Shown piece after piece: positions 5,197 through 5,688 of a stretch of DNA of 5,688 nt. Origin of the DNA: an uncultured Sulfurovum sp. (GTDB taxonomy: Bacteria > Campylobacterota > Campylobacteria > Campylobacterales > Sulfurovaceae); NCBI GenBank assembly GCA_947311605.1, contig CAMZLC010000101.1, positions 1 through 5,688 on the forward strand, read 5' to 3'. Under the pieces are notes generated by a model that was not told the origin of the DNA, did not search any database, and saw only the letters and a list, made by a program, of their open reading frames with translations. A program made the position numbers and the translations under genes. Numbering within the stretch: the first letter of the stretch is position 1; each line of letters begins with the position of its first letter.

Positions 5197-5598
5197 CTAT
5201 GTTTTCTTTATATGTCTCAGATGTTTACTGGCAAGGTGTTCTATCATTTGCAGGGAGCTGACAGATTTATCATGAAACTTTGTCTCACTGTAGTTTTCAC
5301 GGTTTGCCCAATATTTACCCTTTAAAAAACATTTCGCTGCCAATTTATCCAGCCCCAAATCTGTTAGCTGATAAGAGAGGTCTGTCCATAGCGCAGAGAG
5401 TTCATCTTCAATGTTATGGTCTTGCCCCTCTTTGTCTAGTCTACGCAAGTAACTTTCTGTTTTTCTCACAGCTTTGATAACCGCTCTTAATGCATTGATT
5501 GACTCTTTTTTTCTTTCATCGCTTGCACGTTCCAGATTGGTTAGCCATGTACGCACATGCTTAAACATCTCCCAAAGTTGCGTCGTTGTAATATTCAT
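5197..5598 (-). CDS. Small all-helical protein of unknown function
   Basis: 133-residue protein, not recognised. ATG at 5598 is chosen because AAAGG lies 6 nt upstream; a TTG six codons earlier is the only in-frame alternative in the longer frame. There is no signal peptide or membrane segment, so it is probably cytosolic. The sequence is rich in Lys, Arg, Glu and Leu and should fold as several amphipathic helices: about 5-25 (QLWEMFKHVRTWLTNL), 27-56 (a basic ALRAVIKAVRK helix), 62-80 (IEDELSALWTDLSYQL) and 83-93. A KGKYWANRENY stretch (93-103) follows, then a final helix around 113-130. I see no catalytic motif, no HEPN R-x4-6-H motif and no helix-turn-helix. It may be a partner or sensor subunit for the gene starting divergently at the window edge, but that is a guess from position only. 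Confidence 0.75.
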   Translation of the reverse strand: MNITTTQLWEMFKHVRTWLTNLERASDERKKESINALRAVIKAVRKTESYLRRLDKEGQDHNIEDELSALWTDLSYQLTDLGLDKLAAKCFLKGKYWANRENYSETKFHDKSVSSLQMIEHLASKHLRHIKKT

Positions 5599-5604
5599 CG
5601 ATAA

Positions 5605-5609
5605 CCTTT
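5605..5609 (-). promoter_or_regulatory. Ribosome binding site AAAGG fixing the start at 5598
   Basis: On the minus strand AAAGG is followed by 6 nt and then ATG, supporting 5598 over the TTG at 5616. Confidence 0.65.
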
Positions 5610-5663
5610 GATACAAGTGATATTACCACACTAACTAAATACCCAAACTTTTGAAAGAGTGAG

Positions 5664-5669
5664 AGGAGG
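5664..5669 (+). promoter_or_regulatory. Strong ribosome binding site AGGAGG for a gene cut by the window edge
   Basis: AGGAGG is followed by 6 nt and GTG at 5676. It is the strongest Shine-Dalgarno sequence in the window. An ATG at 5674 is followed at once by TGA, so GTG is the sensible start. Confidence 0.7.
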
Positions 5670-5675
5670 TAATAT

Positions 5676-5688
5676 GTGAGTAAAAAAA
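5676..5688 (+). CDS. 5' end of a gene truncated by the window edge (starts MSKK)
   Basis: GTG AGT AAA AAA, 6 nt behind AGGAGG, gives a protein beginning Met-Ser-Lys-Lys. Only four codons are visible, so no product can be named. The gene is divergent from the helical orphan gene and 77 bp away. A poly-A tract of seven begins at 5682, directly after the start, which is a possible slippage site. Confidence 0.55.

Larger units (their letters stand above)
5599..5675. promoter_or_regulatory. Divergent promoter region between the helical orphan and the right-edge gene
   Basis: 77 bp between two divergent starts. On the minus strand, TGGTAATAT (5628-5620) is a weak extended -10, which would start the helical-protein mRNA near 5613. 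On the plus strand, TGATATTAC (5618-5626) overlaps it and is an even weaker -10 for the right-hand gene. Shared, overlapping promoter elements would allow common control of both genes, but each box has two mismatches. Confidence 0.3.

Noticed and set aside
5116..5325. 69-codon + strand frame across the REP-like palindrome
   Set aside because: It overlaps the repeat and the 3' end of the minus-strand helical gene, lacks a ribosome binding site and gives an unstructured-looking product.

Overview
The window reads as ordinary chromosome from a Campylobacterota (epsilonproteobacterial) bacterium, probably near Sulfurovum or Sulfurimonas, with a foreign-looking right-hand third. The lineage call is inference. 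It rests on the short (about 320-residue) PabB, the divergent ribA/hemB pair, the order ribA-rsmG-PP0621-type gene-small conserved hypothetical, and promoters with a good -10 box but no clear -35.

Left part (1-1037): pabB on the + strand, for folate (p-aminobenzoate) synthesis. It runs tail-to-tail, with two bases between stop codons, into a compact five-gene minus-strand operon (3365 down to 1040). In transcription order the operon is ribA (riboflavin), rsmG (16S rRNA m7G methylation), a small membrane-anchored Cys-motif protein of the PP0621 type, a 128-residue conserved protein of unknown role, and a lipoprotein with a Cys-His-Asp arrangement like papain or transglutaminase folds. Junctions are very tight: a 1-nt gap, a 4-nt ATGA overlap, then 23 nt and 8 nt.

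Middle (3366-4446): ribA and hemB (porphobilinogen synthase, haem pathway) diverge from a 109-bp region. It contains nearly five copies of a 7-bp tandem repeat, a perfect TATAAT placed so that ribA mRNA may be leaderless, and a candidate hemB promoter and ribosome binding site. The last 20 sense codons of hemB switch sharply in codon choice (all Ala GCG, all Ile ATT) from the rest of the gene.

Right part (4447-5688): one base after the hemB stop comes a very AT-rich gene for a basic, exported, unrecognised protein. Next is a 170-bp intergenic stretch carrying a perfect 8-bp-stem palindrome with a GTAG head, which looks like a REP element. A convergent gene for a small all-helical orphan protein follows, and then, divergent from it, a strong ribosome binding site with the first codons of a gene cut off by the window edge. 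The codon switch in the hemB tail, the drop in GC, the orphan genes and the REP-like repeat together suggest that the hemB 3' end is the border of an accessory segment. No known mobile gene or defence system is visible inside the window, and I cannot name a function for the two orphans.
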